Source: Hetaerina americana (lineage: Eukaryota; Arthropoda; Insecta; Odonata; Calopterygidae). Taken from it: 64,000 nucleotides of DNA. Positions 39,601 to 47,178 of this stretch are shown piece after piece. The position numbers and the translations under genes are program-made. Position 1 is the first letter of the stretch. Every line of letters begins with the position of its first letter. A model generated the notes under the pieces. The model saw only the letters and a list, made by a program, of their open reading frames with translations, ran no database searches and was not told the origin of the DNA. The stretch covers positions 85,494,469 to 85,558,468 of the forward strand of contig JAKTNV010000005.1 of assembly GCA_022747635.1 (NCBI GenBank), written 5' to 3'.

Positions 39601-41392
39601 AAGATATCCAAAGGCGGATTAATTTCTTATGAATAATAATCGTTATCTTATGAATAACAATCGTTGATAATGAATAGCAATCAATGCAGAACATTGTGAT
39701 AGAGATTTGAATGAGTATATATTGTAATTTTGTTTTATTTTTCATTGCTTTGGAACTCAAAATGAGATAGCAGCGATGTAACAGTTATAAAAACCAGGAG
39801 CTGCATTCAGGAATGTTTACGACTTTAAAGAAACCAGTTTGGAGAAAATATACTTGGATATTGACACCTAAAAAATTAAATTGCGATATTGGAATCTTTC
39901 TATTTTGCTATATAATAATTTAAAAAAAAAAGAGACCGCGGCTGCCTATCAACATTATACCAAGCAGTTTAGTGAGGATCAGCATCAAATAATATTCATT
40001 CCCTGCGCATTGATGAAAAGTTTAAGAGTAACTATGTTTGTGTGCTAAGCGGCCGTAATTTGATTTTAAACAATAACTCCAGGTGTCACCCTTTGGAAAT
40101 CACTATACCGGAGGATGTGTACATGCAGACAAGGCATGTCATAGAGGATGCAGATTAACCGAACGAGTTTGCTGTCTTCAGCAGTAACGTCTCAATAACT
40201 TTCCGACACATATCGATCGTTCAGAAACATTATCCAAATAACTATTTAAGGCTCAATTACTCCGCAAGGAAAACCAATAAGATAATTGTGCTCTACTGAA
40301 ATTGGCAACCATTAGTTATTTTACCGAAGCTTAGTTTAGTATGCCCAAAAATTCACCAGTTCCCACCAAAAATTATAGAGTCGCTGCAGGTATTTTATCA
40401 ACGGCTATTTCACCTCTTCGCTATTAAAAATATTTACATAGCACATGTTCTATGCTCCGGTATCCTTACATGTATGCTGGAGCTAAAAAGACGAAACTTG
40501 GTAATGAAAAATCACTTGGTTAACGTATGTCTTAGATGTGCCCTATTCTCCTTACGAGGGGTATTCGTCAGCACAATACAATCCCTAAAATTTCCCGGCA
40601 AAACAATCTACGAGCAGATTCAATCCATTTCTCTATTTAATCTGTAGAATTACTTCGCATACAATGAATTCAGATACCCGCTTCTTACTCTGGCCCACTG
40701 AGCACCAAGCGGTGAAAGAGTCGTCATATAAAAGGAGGTGAAGGTTATAGACCAACTCATAACGCCTCAAGCGAAAATTGCCGTTTTACAAGAAACCTAA
40801 ATGTGATTATTCACCGGAGTTTCTGAGGTAATTATTACGACATCAAGCGAAAACTATGACATGCTTTAATACTGCCGCTGTAATTATCGCAATAGCCTTG
40901 ACATTCCTTTTGACGCAAGTCAACTGATCTCATCTGATAACGCACAAATTATGCACATAATTATTTTTTAAAATATAAATTACAAATTAATGTTCTTGAG
41001 GTAAATTATAAGCACAAAACGGGAAATTTTCGGTTGATGCCACATTCATTCAGTACCCATAGAAACACGCTCATCAACTTGTGGGATAGCATATATTATT
41101 CACAACTTTTCCAAGAGTTTGAAAACGGTCCTACCGCAATTATAATTTTAGACCCATCACTTGATGTTAACCAAAAATTAACACCACTTTCGGATGCGTA
41201 GAATGCATAATTAGTTCGCCAAATCGTGGTAATGTAAACATAAACAAATGCACACAGCTGAGCGATGCTACTTACTTTAGCAAGTTTCTCAACAGGATTA
41301 ATCGGTATGTTTCTTTCTTGCACCGTCTCTTTATCCTTAATTTTCAGTGTCAAAGATCGTGAGGACTCTTCGTTACTGACTTGATTTCCCAT
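21484..41392 (-). CDS. MEAK7: TLDc-domain protein, MEAK7-like (10 exons)
   Basis: Ten exons are joined by GT/AG sites with consistent phases, coding for about 509 aa; human MEAK7 is about 456. The N-terminus starts MGNQVSNEESS, so Gly2 is a likely N-myristoylation site, as in MEAK7. Exons 2-6 form the helical N-terminal half and exons 7-10 the TLDc domain: LLYNSREQGLGANR, then FMHHVLNYRGPSLTFL, then GIEVWGCG. The C-terminal extension ends DHPDRYLLELAGR. MEAK7 works at the lysosome in an alternative mTOR pathway; here that role is inferred by homology only. OXR1, NCOA7 and TBC1D24 share TLDc but not the MGN start or this N-terminal half. The exon 6 donor (ATG/GTGCGA) and exon 5 acceptor (GGAAG/CAG) are the weakest junctions. 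The introns are large and full of transposons. Confidence 0.87.
21699..21882 (-). CDS. MEAK7: MEAK7-like exon 9 (TLDc C-terminal part)
   Basis: It encodes GEKLLYMNTSIRGYPYGI through LGIEVWGCGTTHS, the last strands of TLDc. The acceptor is TTTGCAG after a T-run and the donor TCAAG/GTAGTT; phases 1 in and 2 out. Confidence 0.93.
23251..23376. repeat. Imperfect inverted repeat with hammerhead-like motif
   Basis: Arms of about 50 bp (23251-23304 and 23326-23376) share CTGCA..TCCACAGTTC and GACCATGGTTTC in inverted orientation. On the minus strand the centre reads CTGATAATGCTGAGCAGTAG followed by CGAAACC. The layout is like the longer repeat at 3613-3810 but the sequence is unrelated. Confidence 0.7.
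24455..24600 (-). mobile_element. LINE 3'-terminal fragment (endonuclease-RT family)
   Basis: The minus strand carries GTGTCCATCCAA, then ATAAATGGTTGACCCAAAT and AATAATAAAT. The same block ends the copies at about 27750 and 36830, so this is a solo 3' end of that family with its AAT-type tail. No coding part remains. Confidence 0.6.
25144..25316 (-). CDS. MEAK7: MEAK7-like exon 8 (TLDc core)
   Basis: It encodes FMHHVLNYRGPSLTFLQGD through YWGQEDCIIIQLLPLFHVIE, the central beta strands of TLDc. The acceptor is AAACAG and the donor GAAA/GTAAGT; phases 2 in and 1 out. Confidence 0.93.
25545..25685 (-). repeat. SINE-A fragment
   Basis: It matches the family from AAGACCTGGTTGGCAAAAAA through TTACACTGCTTG to CCAGTGCCCTCAGGTCAATA on the plus strand. 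The tail half and the tRNA head are degraded. Confidence 0.5.
26510..26985 (+). mobile_element. mariner remnant sharing the internal deletion of 57305-58184
   Basis: It aligns with the interior and 3' part of the 57305-58184 element: TATTGGCATTGAT, ATTATCACTGAAAAT, GGTCTTGA, then GACTATTTCCTATTCCCAA and GGGATGTACTTTGAAGAATTTTGA. The deletion joining the helix-turn-helix part to the C-terminal PYSPDLA region appears at the same place in both. Both TIRs are missing and the frame is broken. Confidence 0.75.
27130..27790 (+). mobile_element. LINE C-terminal copy (endonuclease-RT family)
   Basis: The frame at 27144-27419 reads LNIKIGGQKLQQVEQFTYLG and continues to a degraded form of the WSVALYGxETW motif (WSVVMHCMEMWSLKQEDR). 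A second frame (27434-27706) gives EKVKWTDKKTNEEVLGMVG, VIEGRMLGKRGKGRNRIGM and LDGMKGGRKYS. Both are the end of an abundant arthropod endonuclease-reverse transcriptase family. One frameshift separates them near 27420. The copy ends with GTCCATCCAAAAACCTACCT and an AATAATAATT tail. Confidence 0.85.
28735..28805 (-). CDS. MEAK7: MEAK7-like exon 7 (71 nt)
   Basis: It encodes LGMICPSHWVLLYNSREQG and LGAN, and its last two bases start an Arg codon completed by exon 8 (GANR/FMHHV). The acceptor is TTTTAAG and the donor AACAG/GTGAGC. This is the TLDc opening motif (WxLLYxSxxxGxxxxRF), found by searching the intron for the missing piece. Confidence 0.85.
29065..29360 (+). repeat. SINE-C, tRNA-derived
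   Basis: The A-box-like segment TATGGTGGCTAACATACTAG is followed by a clear B box, AGGTTCAAATCCTGG. A body of about 220 bp then runs to GATCTTAGCTGTCGACCGCT. The layout is typical of a tRNA-headed SINE, and it is the only copy of this type in the window. Confidence 0.7.
30562..30598 (-). repeat. SINE-A 3' tail fragment
   Basis: The sequence ATAAACACAGTAATCAACCC then GAAGGTCGG is nearly identical to the 3' end of SINE-A copy 1, though only about 35 bp remain. Such short, well-matched ends suggest abortive reverse transcription. Confidence 0.65.
31003..31075 (+). repeat. SINE-B copy, tRNA-like head
   Basis: GCCTTGGTAGCCTAAATGG and CCAGGTTCAAAG form A- and B-box-like segments shared with 1219-1300. 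Confidence 0.6.
31473..31793 (-). CDS. MEAK7: MEAK7-like exon 6
   Basis: It encodes 107 residues. A Ser/Pro-rich linker (DLAKHGQDSPLSRSAP) is followed by LLPVSQVWLLACALPQIFTR, the segment before the TLDc fold. The acceptor is TTTCAG. The donor is taken as ATG/GTGCGA, which is not a strong consensus but is the only site keeping phase 0 with exon 7. Confidence 0.8.
31890..32152 (-). repeat. SINE-A copy 5
   Basis: The body is recognisable throughout (CCCAAAGGTCAGTTTGATAA, GTGAAATTCGCACATCAGGG on the plus strand). The B-box region survives as GGAATCGAATCCCGACCCTC. It sits in MEAK7-like intron 5. Confidence 0.8.
32749..32880 (-). CDS. MEAK7: MEAK7-like exon 5
   Basis: It encodes 44 residues containing LSVTFLARWISQHCPRLLL and ending AEPKNL, with donor TTA/GTAAGT. 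The acceptor is best placed at GGAAG/CAG because the upstream CACAG would put the exon out of frame with an early stop. Phase 0 on both sides. Confidence 0.8.
33687..33836 (-). CDS. MEAK7: MEAK7-like exon 4
   Basis: It encodes 50 residues from IFCGSEEVSREAFHELL to MNAVVDSA, with acceptor TTTCAG and donor GCA/GTAAGTAG; phase 0 on both sides. Confidence 0.87.
34939..35115 (-). CDS. MEAK7: MEAK7-like exon 3
   Basis: It encodes 59 residues from KYVFPTYPRLAELIYQHFL to SDERQIELYLR, with acceptor GCATAG and donor AGA/GTATGT; phase 0 on both sides. The predicted structure is helical, matching the N-terminal EF-hand-like half of the family. Confidence 0.85.
35243..35305 (-). CDS. MEAK7: MEAK7-like exon 2 (63 nt)
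   Basis: It encodes ALVERCAAEENC...CRTFT, 21 residues with four cysteines, between a TTTACAG acceptor and an ACG/GTAATC donor; phase 0 on both sides. It is too short to stand out as an open frame and is accepted because it bridges exons 1 and 3 in frame. Confidence 0.7.
35880..36070 (+). mobile_element. Possible LINE C-terminal fragment
   Basis: The frame LFVNSYETWATEKLKNIRRAM resembles the xYGxETWATTEKLKN...RAM stretch after the RT thumb in several arthropod LINEs. Only about 25 residues support it. Confidence 0.35.
36715..36790 (+). mobile_element. Reverse transcriptase motif A fragment
   Basis: The frame ICFNDYEQAFDRVTQDVLI matches RT motif A (F.DYEKAFD.V..D.L). It abuts the 3' end of the opposite-strand LINE at 36740-38650, so this is probably a separate insertion broken by it. 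Confidence 0.6.
36740..38650 (-). mobile_element. LINE RT to 3' end, decayed (endonuclease-RT family)
   Basis: On the minus strand 38302-38042 gives VWPEDIIRSVMIPIPKKGKG, then YRTISLISRVAK, the finger region and motif 1 of the RT. Stops and frameshifts follow, but pieces such as IGVDWKDR and an RNKIGMLD-like segment keep the expected order to a 3' terminus near 36830 with an AATAATAATAA tail. Linker sequence upstream of the RT reaches about 38650. The copy inserted antisense to LINE 38680-39560. Confidence 0.8.
38680..39560 (+). mobile_element. LINE RT palm to C-terminus, decayed
   Basis: The frames read VDVETNMANGVRRGCRM, then STKYADDEVVR (the YADD catalytic box), then an MQLWQGIERIRWTHRVRNEE-type end. 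It is the same family as 27130-27790. Frameshifts and stops make it inactive. Confidence 0.8.
41276..41392 (-). CDS. MEAK7: MEAK7-like exon 1
   Basis: It encodes the 39 N-terminal residues from MGNQ to PVEKLAK, with donor AAA/GTAAGTAG and phase 0. The Gly-Asn after Met supports lipidation. An overlapping upstream ATG lies at 41403. Confidence 0.85.
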
Positions 41393-41403
41393 TGAGAAGC
41401 CAT
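41350..41403 (-). promoter_or_regulatory. Upstream ORF overlapping the MEAK7-like start
   Basis: An ATG at 41403 (context TTTATGG) opens a 17-codon frame, out of frame with the main start at 41392, ending TGA at 41350. If the 5' UTR includes it, it could lower initiation at the main ATG. The transcript start cannot be read from sequence alone. Confidence 0.4.
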
Positions 41404-42630
41404 AAAATGTGTCCTGGTGGACACCTACACGTTAACCATATGCAGTTGCGACATATTCATGTTGTCGCAGTCTTCACTGGGAGATATTATTTAAGTCATT
41501 AGTTTTAGCGAATATCCCAAAGATCAAATTGCATAGATAGATACCAAAACATTTCCAATGTCCCGACACCAACCCGATGCTAGGGCCAGCAGCTAAATGT
41601 GGAGAATATGCGAAACAACAAAGATGGCCACGACGCGCGGAATATGAAGTAATAATTCATCGTGACCGAATTATTCTGTATGCTACTGCAATAATTTTGT
41701 AATATGCATATGTTTAATGATATATAAGGAACCATGACGTTAAAACAAAGACGTCATAACGGCGTTCAAGAAAAAGTAAATATACACTCAAAATTTTCAA
41801 ACTGTTTAAAAACTATTGGCAAAAACCTAATGAAGGCATTGGAAGAAAAACTAAGACTGTCCAACAAAAAACGTAATGAAGACATCGGAAGAAAAACTAA
41901 GACTGTCAAACAAAAATGTAAAATATTATTTACAAACCCTTGCCTACCTTTAAGAGAAAAATGTTATGTAAATATTTAGAGAATAACCTTATATTATTTT
42001 GGTCTCAAATCAGGGTAATGCAAGGAAAATATCCAACTGTACAGCCTTTAAAAGCTGAAAAAGTCAACGTTGTTTCAGATGGCATAAAAAAAGCTAATGT
42101 CCTACATTAATTCTTTCAGAGCGTCAACACCAAAAATGTTTGTGCCCTCCCTGAAAAATGTTTGTGCCCTCGCGCACTGTAGTAGCTCATGAACGATGTA
42201 TTATTGTCCCAGGAGGGAAAAGAAAAACAGTGATGAAATATAAAACAGAAAAGCCTAAAACTTGGAAAAAATCACCACTAGAATTCTGAAAGAACTTGTT
42301 GAAGATTTAGCACTTTATTCAAAGAGTTTTTTATAAGTCGATAAAAGAGGTAACTTGCAAGTAGAAACAATATCACATAAACCCTCTACAAAGGCATCTA
42401 TAGGGAGGATTCCAGTTATTAGGGACCAATGTCTTTGACATTGATATATTGCTAAATAAAAAAACAATTTTTAGTAATAAAATTGCCTTTCTTGTCAGAA
42501 GGAACTTACCATGCCATAACCAGCAAAGGTACGACAATTAGAACATGCAAAACATAACTGGGGCTTTTTATCCATTATGTCCCAAAAACATAAGGCCATA
42601 TTAAGAATATCCAGTAAGCACCAGGAATCA

Positions 42631-42863
42631 TGGGAGAAACATTAATGATTGATTGAAATATGGTTCACAAAAAATCCACTTGGATTTTAACAATGGGTGA
42701 ATAAACATCACAGTTATCCTGGAGGTATTAGGCTGGGAGCTTTGAGAGAAACATTATTGACCGACTTAAATAAGGTTAACATAAAATCCAATTGGTTTCC
42801 AACAAATTGTTACGATAGGTGAGTGAACATTACAGGTATCCTGGAGGAATTAGGCTGGGAGCC
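42631..42863. repeat. Imperfect tandem duplication, about 118-bp units
   Basis: The units 42631-42741 and 42742-42863 share GAGAAACATT, AAATCCA.TTGG, GGTGA.T.AACAT, and TATCCTGGAGG.ATTAGGCT in the same order. They are diverged, so the duplication is old. Confidence 0.75.
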
Positions 42864-44507
42864 TCTTGATTCTCCGAGGGAGTGGACAAGACTTGGAATT
42901 TTAGAAATCTCAGGTGGAGTGACAAAGGTAGTGTACCTGGTTGGGGTCTCACTCTGCCGAGTGAGTGTGCCATCAATTTGTCCGAAATTTGTTCGTAATA
43001 GCTTTGGACAGAGAGAAGGACTTCTGGTGGGGTACTACCGCCCGGCAGAGTCGCCCTTCGTAATTGCTCTGGGTGGTGAGACTCTTTTTGAGCAGTATCA
43101 TACCGCCGACAGGTGAACTCTGCCTTTGGTGTATGGTTCGTAATAGCCCCGTTACAGGGAGCATTTTTGGATGGACAGGCCGATAGGTTAAGGTTTGCTG
43201 GAGGTGCAGTGATTGTTTAGGTGAATATTGATGGCCTGGTGCATTTTTCAATGAGGGAGGGGCAGAGATTGAAAACTTTTATGCTCACATTGTAAGTATA
43301 CATACATGTATTTTCAAATTATCATTTTGATAGGTATCTGTTAAGTCTGTTGTATACCAGTGTGAAGCACAAAGTGAAACTTAACATTATATTAAGTACT
43401 AATTCACAAAACGTTAAATTTTTGTAGATCCACAAATGAAAATAATTGACTTTTAAAATCATACTTTTGAAAATATTCCAAGTTTGAAGAAAATTTTGTA
43501 AGACACACTTCTAACCCAGTTTCTTTCACTATTTCTATAAAAAGTGACATGGTAGTTCTTGTATGAAAATTGCCATCCATTCTTGAACAGTATTATAATT
43601 TTGTTAACACCCAAATATAAGCTAAATGCATAACTTAAAGCCAAATAATTCCCAATTATAAAATACCATAATTTCATATAAAAACAGAATCTGGAAAACC
43701 AGGAACTCTGCTTTAAGATAGTATAGAGTACGACTTACTAGTATGTCTGCAAACCACGAAAAAAACTTTCTTCTAAACCACCAAAAAAACTCTGTTGGTT
43801 GCTTTACCAAAAAATGACCTTAAATCCAAACCGGTGACAGATTAGAAGAAAAGCATAAACACTTTCGAGCAAGACACTAGTGAGGGAATCTACACTGAAA
43901 CTGTTAAAAAATACAATATGGCTTTATAACCCACCTCTGAGTAATTTCACGAGGAATGTCTGTGTTGTTAATAAATTTCCTTCCTGGGTAGAAGTAACAC
44001 ATTATATCATACAAATGGATTTCATTCCCCTCACTTACTTAGATTACTAAGACTAGAAATCAGACAAAGCCCTTAAACCTTTGTTTTAGAAATTCTATTT
44101 TCTGGGATGTTTTCAGAACATAGACCTGATGGAATGAATCCGTATAAAGTTTTGAAATGTTAGCACATACTCACTCGGCAAAATTTTCATACTTTTACTT
44201 AGAATAAGAATAATTAAATAACACTTATATTTAAAATAAAAATAATGCACAGATTCTGTTAAGAAAGCGCATGAGAAAGAAGTTTCCTTATATTGGTCCT
44301 CCACTTTTGTATTGATATAAGTATATCAAATATCAGTCGAAATGACATCAGGGGCTGATATCGGCTAGTGATCACAATGATAGCATTTTCTGAAGACATT
44401 GGACCTAATAATACTACATTTGCCAATGGATAGATATCTTTTCTGATAATGGAATTACATAAATTTGATCTAAGTAGAAGGATATGACTGATATATTTGA
44501 TAATAGA

Positions 44508-44662
44508 GACGAAAGCTCTTGCAATTTTCCATTTAATAAAGATTTATTTTAGACTAGTTTTGGTGTACGACATCATTTTAAAGTGTTTGAAAATGATAAA
44601 GTACATCGAAAGTAGTCGAAAATATATATTTATTAAATGGAACTTTGCAAGAGTTTTCATCC
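44508..44662. repeat. Hairpin-forming inverted repeat
   Basis: The arms, about 74 bp each (44508-44581 and 44589-44662), are inverted copies with about 80 percent identity by eye. The outer end is GACGAAAGCTCTTGCAA against TTTGCAAGAGTTTTCATC. The loop is short. Confidence 0.75.
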
Positions 44663-44766
44663 CTGCTGTTATGGAACAGTTTCACCACATCACAACTGAA
44701 TCTGTAATTCATATATTTGAATAGAAATGTAGTGAATCAACAAAAAAATTAAATGAATGAAAAATA

Positions 44767-45131
44767 CAGGGGGAGGCGCATAAATCTGGACAAGCACCCG
44801 TTTCCTCGAATGAGATTTCGTCGCCGGTTTAGCGAAACCTTCCCCAGACTTCTCCAAAGCATTATACTTAGCCACAATATCATAAACAGTTGATCTGGGG
44901 TACCAGAAGAACCAAACTATATCAAAATATAACGCCCAGCGCGAATGCTTTCGATAATAGTGGCTCTACAATTGTATGCCGCACTTGTACGTAACATCTC
45001 AGCCATTTTATGGGAGGTTATGACTGTTTAATAGATGCCTATAGCTTTCAAGATGCCATGACCTCCTGTGGAACTATGATATGGCAGGAAATTCAAATTG
45101 AAATTTGCCCAGATTTAAGCACTGCACAGTG
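44767..45131 (-). mobile_element. mariner/Tc1-type deletion derivative, 365 bp, TA flanked
   Basis: The ends are imperfect inverted repeats of equal length: CAGGGGGAGGCGCATAAATC against, from the other end, CACTGTGCAGTGCTTAAATC, both followed by TGGxCAA. TA dinucleotides flank both sides (44765-44766 and 45132-45133). On the minus strand from 45006 an N-terminal transposase remnant begins MAEMLRTSAAYN. After a frame change it continues STVYDIV-like, then AKYNALEKSGEGFAKPATKS and HSRKR. It runs straight into the TIR, so only the DNA-binding end is kept and the DDE core is gone. Confidence 0.85.
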
Positions 45132-46904
45132 TAGAAAAAAATATTGTCCTTGGAATTGATCAAATGGAATTTAGATTGGTAGGAAAGCAGCTGAAGCACT
45201 CAGCCAAGACTAGAAGTGATAGAAGATTTTTCAGGAGTAGCAGCATAGGTGCTTCCAGTACAATATATATATCGTATCAATGATATAGACTGAAAACTAT
45301 AGAGTCAGTGGATGATGGATTTCACTTCCTATTTTGGGCCATCAAGCTCTTGCTTTCATTCCCTAATACCCTCTTTCTCTTAGCAACGCATTGTGATTCC
45401 TTATGTTCACACCCCATCATCTTCCACGTGAAACTAGTTTCCTCATTGCTTCGGTGACTTGAGTCTCCCAGGGTGGGAGATACAGACTGTTTCATGGTTC
45501 ACACCCAGTAACATAATACATCTTAAATCAGCTAGTCCAGGTCTTTTATTCTAGGCCCTAGTTCTGTCTGAGTGAGCAATCTTCCGAGTGAGTGAGATTG
45601 AAGGTTAATAAAAAAAATCTCCCCCTTATAATTTGACGAGTCCTGCAAACTCAAATAGTTCCATTTCTAAATCACATATAAATTATACGACAGGGTATTT
45701 TCCAAATGGACACAGAACTGTGATAGTGATTCCACTATTCATTGGCTGATTTTAACACTACTCATATTATATGTACATAGTTATCGTTGACGCAACAAAG
45801 TTGACTGACAAAATTTTCTGATAGCTATTGCAAACATGCTTACTTACATAAAAACTTATGATTATCGTCAATACTTCATTATTTTACAGTTTTCCTTTAC
45901 TATGATGCTAAAACGGTGTGCAGGGCACACCAATCTATGCAGTAGATGCACAATGGGAGTTCATGGGTAAAAAATATGGTAGACAAAAGCAATAGATCAT
46001 TAGTGGTGTAGTTGATAAAAATTACTATCGCAGTACATTAAATCCTATAAGGTTATAAATTAAAAAAAGGAATTGCACAATCATTAAGTGAGTTTTCAAT
46101 CATAAAGAGAATCTTCGCAAAGTACACCGTGATTGGGAATTTATCATATTGCTAACCCATTGTAAAGTGAGGACTGCGTATAGTATGAAGTCTTTTATGA
46201 CAACCCGTTTCAATCATTAGAATTATCCCTAAGGGAGTTGCTATATCTGATATACATGAATGGATGAGAGGTACAACTTTGAAATGTGTTGTCAAATGGA
46301 GGTTTGGCAATGAAAATTCTCTATTCATCACATGAGAGGATTATTTTGCCTTTGAGAAATTTACACAGAAAAGTTGAACAGGTACATTATTGCTTTCAAA
46401 CATTCCAAATAAAAAAGTTCTAATACTGAGTACAAGGTGCAAACACGTATCTCTATAAATCTGTGATCTTCTTCACTAATGCAAAAAGTAGAGAAGTATA
46501 ATACACTTAAAAATTCTTCTAGGAAAATGTCACAGGAACACTTATCAGCACCTAAATCTGGCACTCGTATTCCAGAAGTGTCAGCAAGGACTTTTTAAGG
46601 TTTAACAAGGAGAGTTTGAGCATTACTTTAACATGAAAAAAAAAATTATTCTGTGGTCCACCAATATGGCACTGTTCGGAAATCATGAGAAGAGTCCCGA
46701 GGCTCAGAAGCAATACGCACAATCATCAATGGAATTCAAGCCAAGAAATTATCGCTCATTGGCCAAAATAAGCTGCTAAGGCTGACAAAATAATTATTTC
46801 AGGATAGCTGCTGCTGCGAGTCAAAGTTGACAAAGATGCCACCTTTAGAAATGTCCGTTTCCCTGCAGGAACTTCACTTATTATAAAATGTCACAATTTG
46901 TTCA

Positions 46905-47178
46905 CTACAAAGTAACGCTGGCTTGGCTGGGTGGATGACTGAGAGAAGACACTGAATTTGTCACTGGCACCGATGCAGTCAAAGGTTGTAATGACACCTG
47001 TGATCCAAAGGATGTCCCGGCACTTTGTCCATTCACTTGGCACTGGTACTGCATGGCCTCTTGGAATGCTTTCCTTACGGCCTTCCTCTCAGTCGGCTTT
47101 CTTGACTCGGTCAACTTTGATTCGTCCAGTTCCGTGCTCATCCCCAGCGGCTCAAGCTTGTTGCGCGGAAGCCATTGC
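46905..47178 (-). CDS. Br140: Br140 exon J, PWWP end and C-terminus
   Basis: It encodes [20 protein letters not shown], the helix [18 protein letters not shown], then a Ser-rich tail ending QASVTL and TAG at 46905-46907. Acceptor TTCACAG; phase 2 in. Confidence 0.96.

Larger units (their letters stand above)
35306..41275. other. MEAK7-like intron 1 (about 6 kb)
   Basis: It is the main transposon trap of the gene: LINE fragments at 35880-36070, 36715-36790, 36740-38650 and 38680-39560, in both orientations. About 39600-41275 has no recognisable element or exon. Confidence 0.65.
41404..46904. other. Intergenic region between Br140 and the TLDc gene
   Basis: It contains a 48-bp-unit duplication (about 41815-41915), a 118-bp imperfect tandem duplication (42631-42863), a hairpin repeat (44508-44662) and a mariner derivative (44767-45131). 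The 81-aa frame at 41734-41979 is mostly the 48-bp duplication. Confidence 0.6.

Noticed and set aside
42823..43251. Overlapping 97-aa and 92-aa frames on opposite strands
   Set aside because: They overlap the end of the tandem duplication; neither shows a domain nor matches a neighbour.
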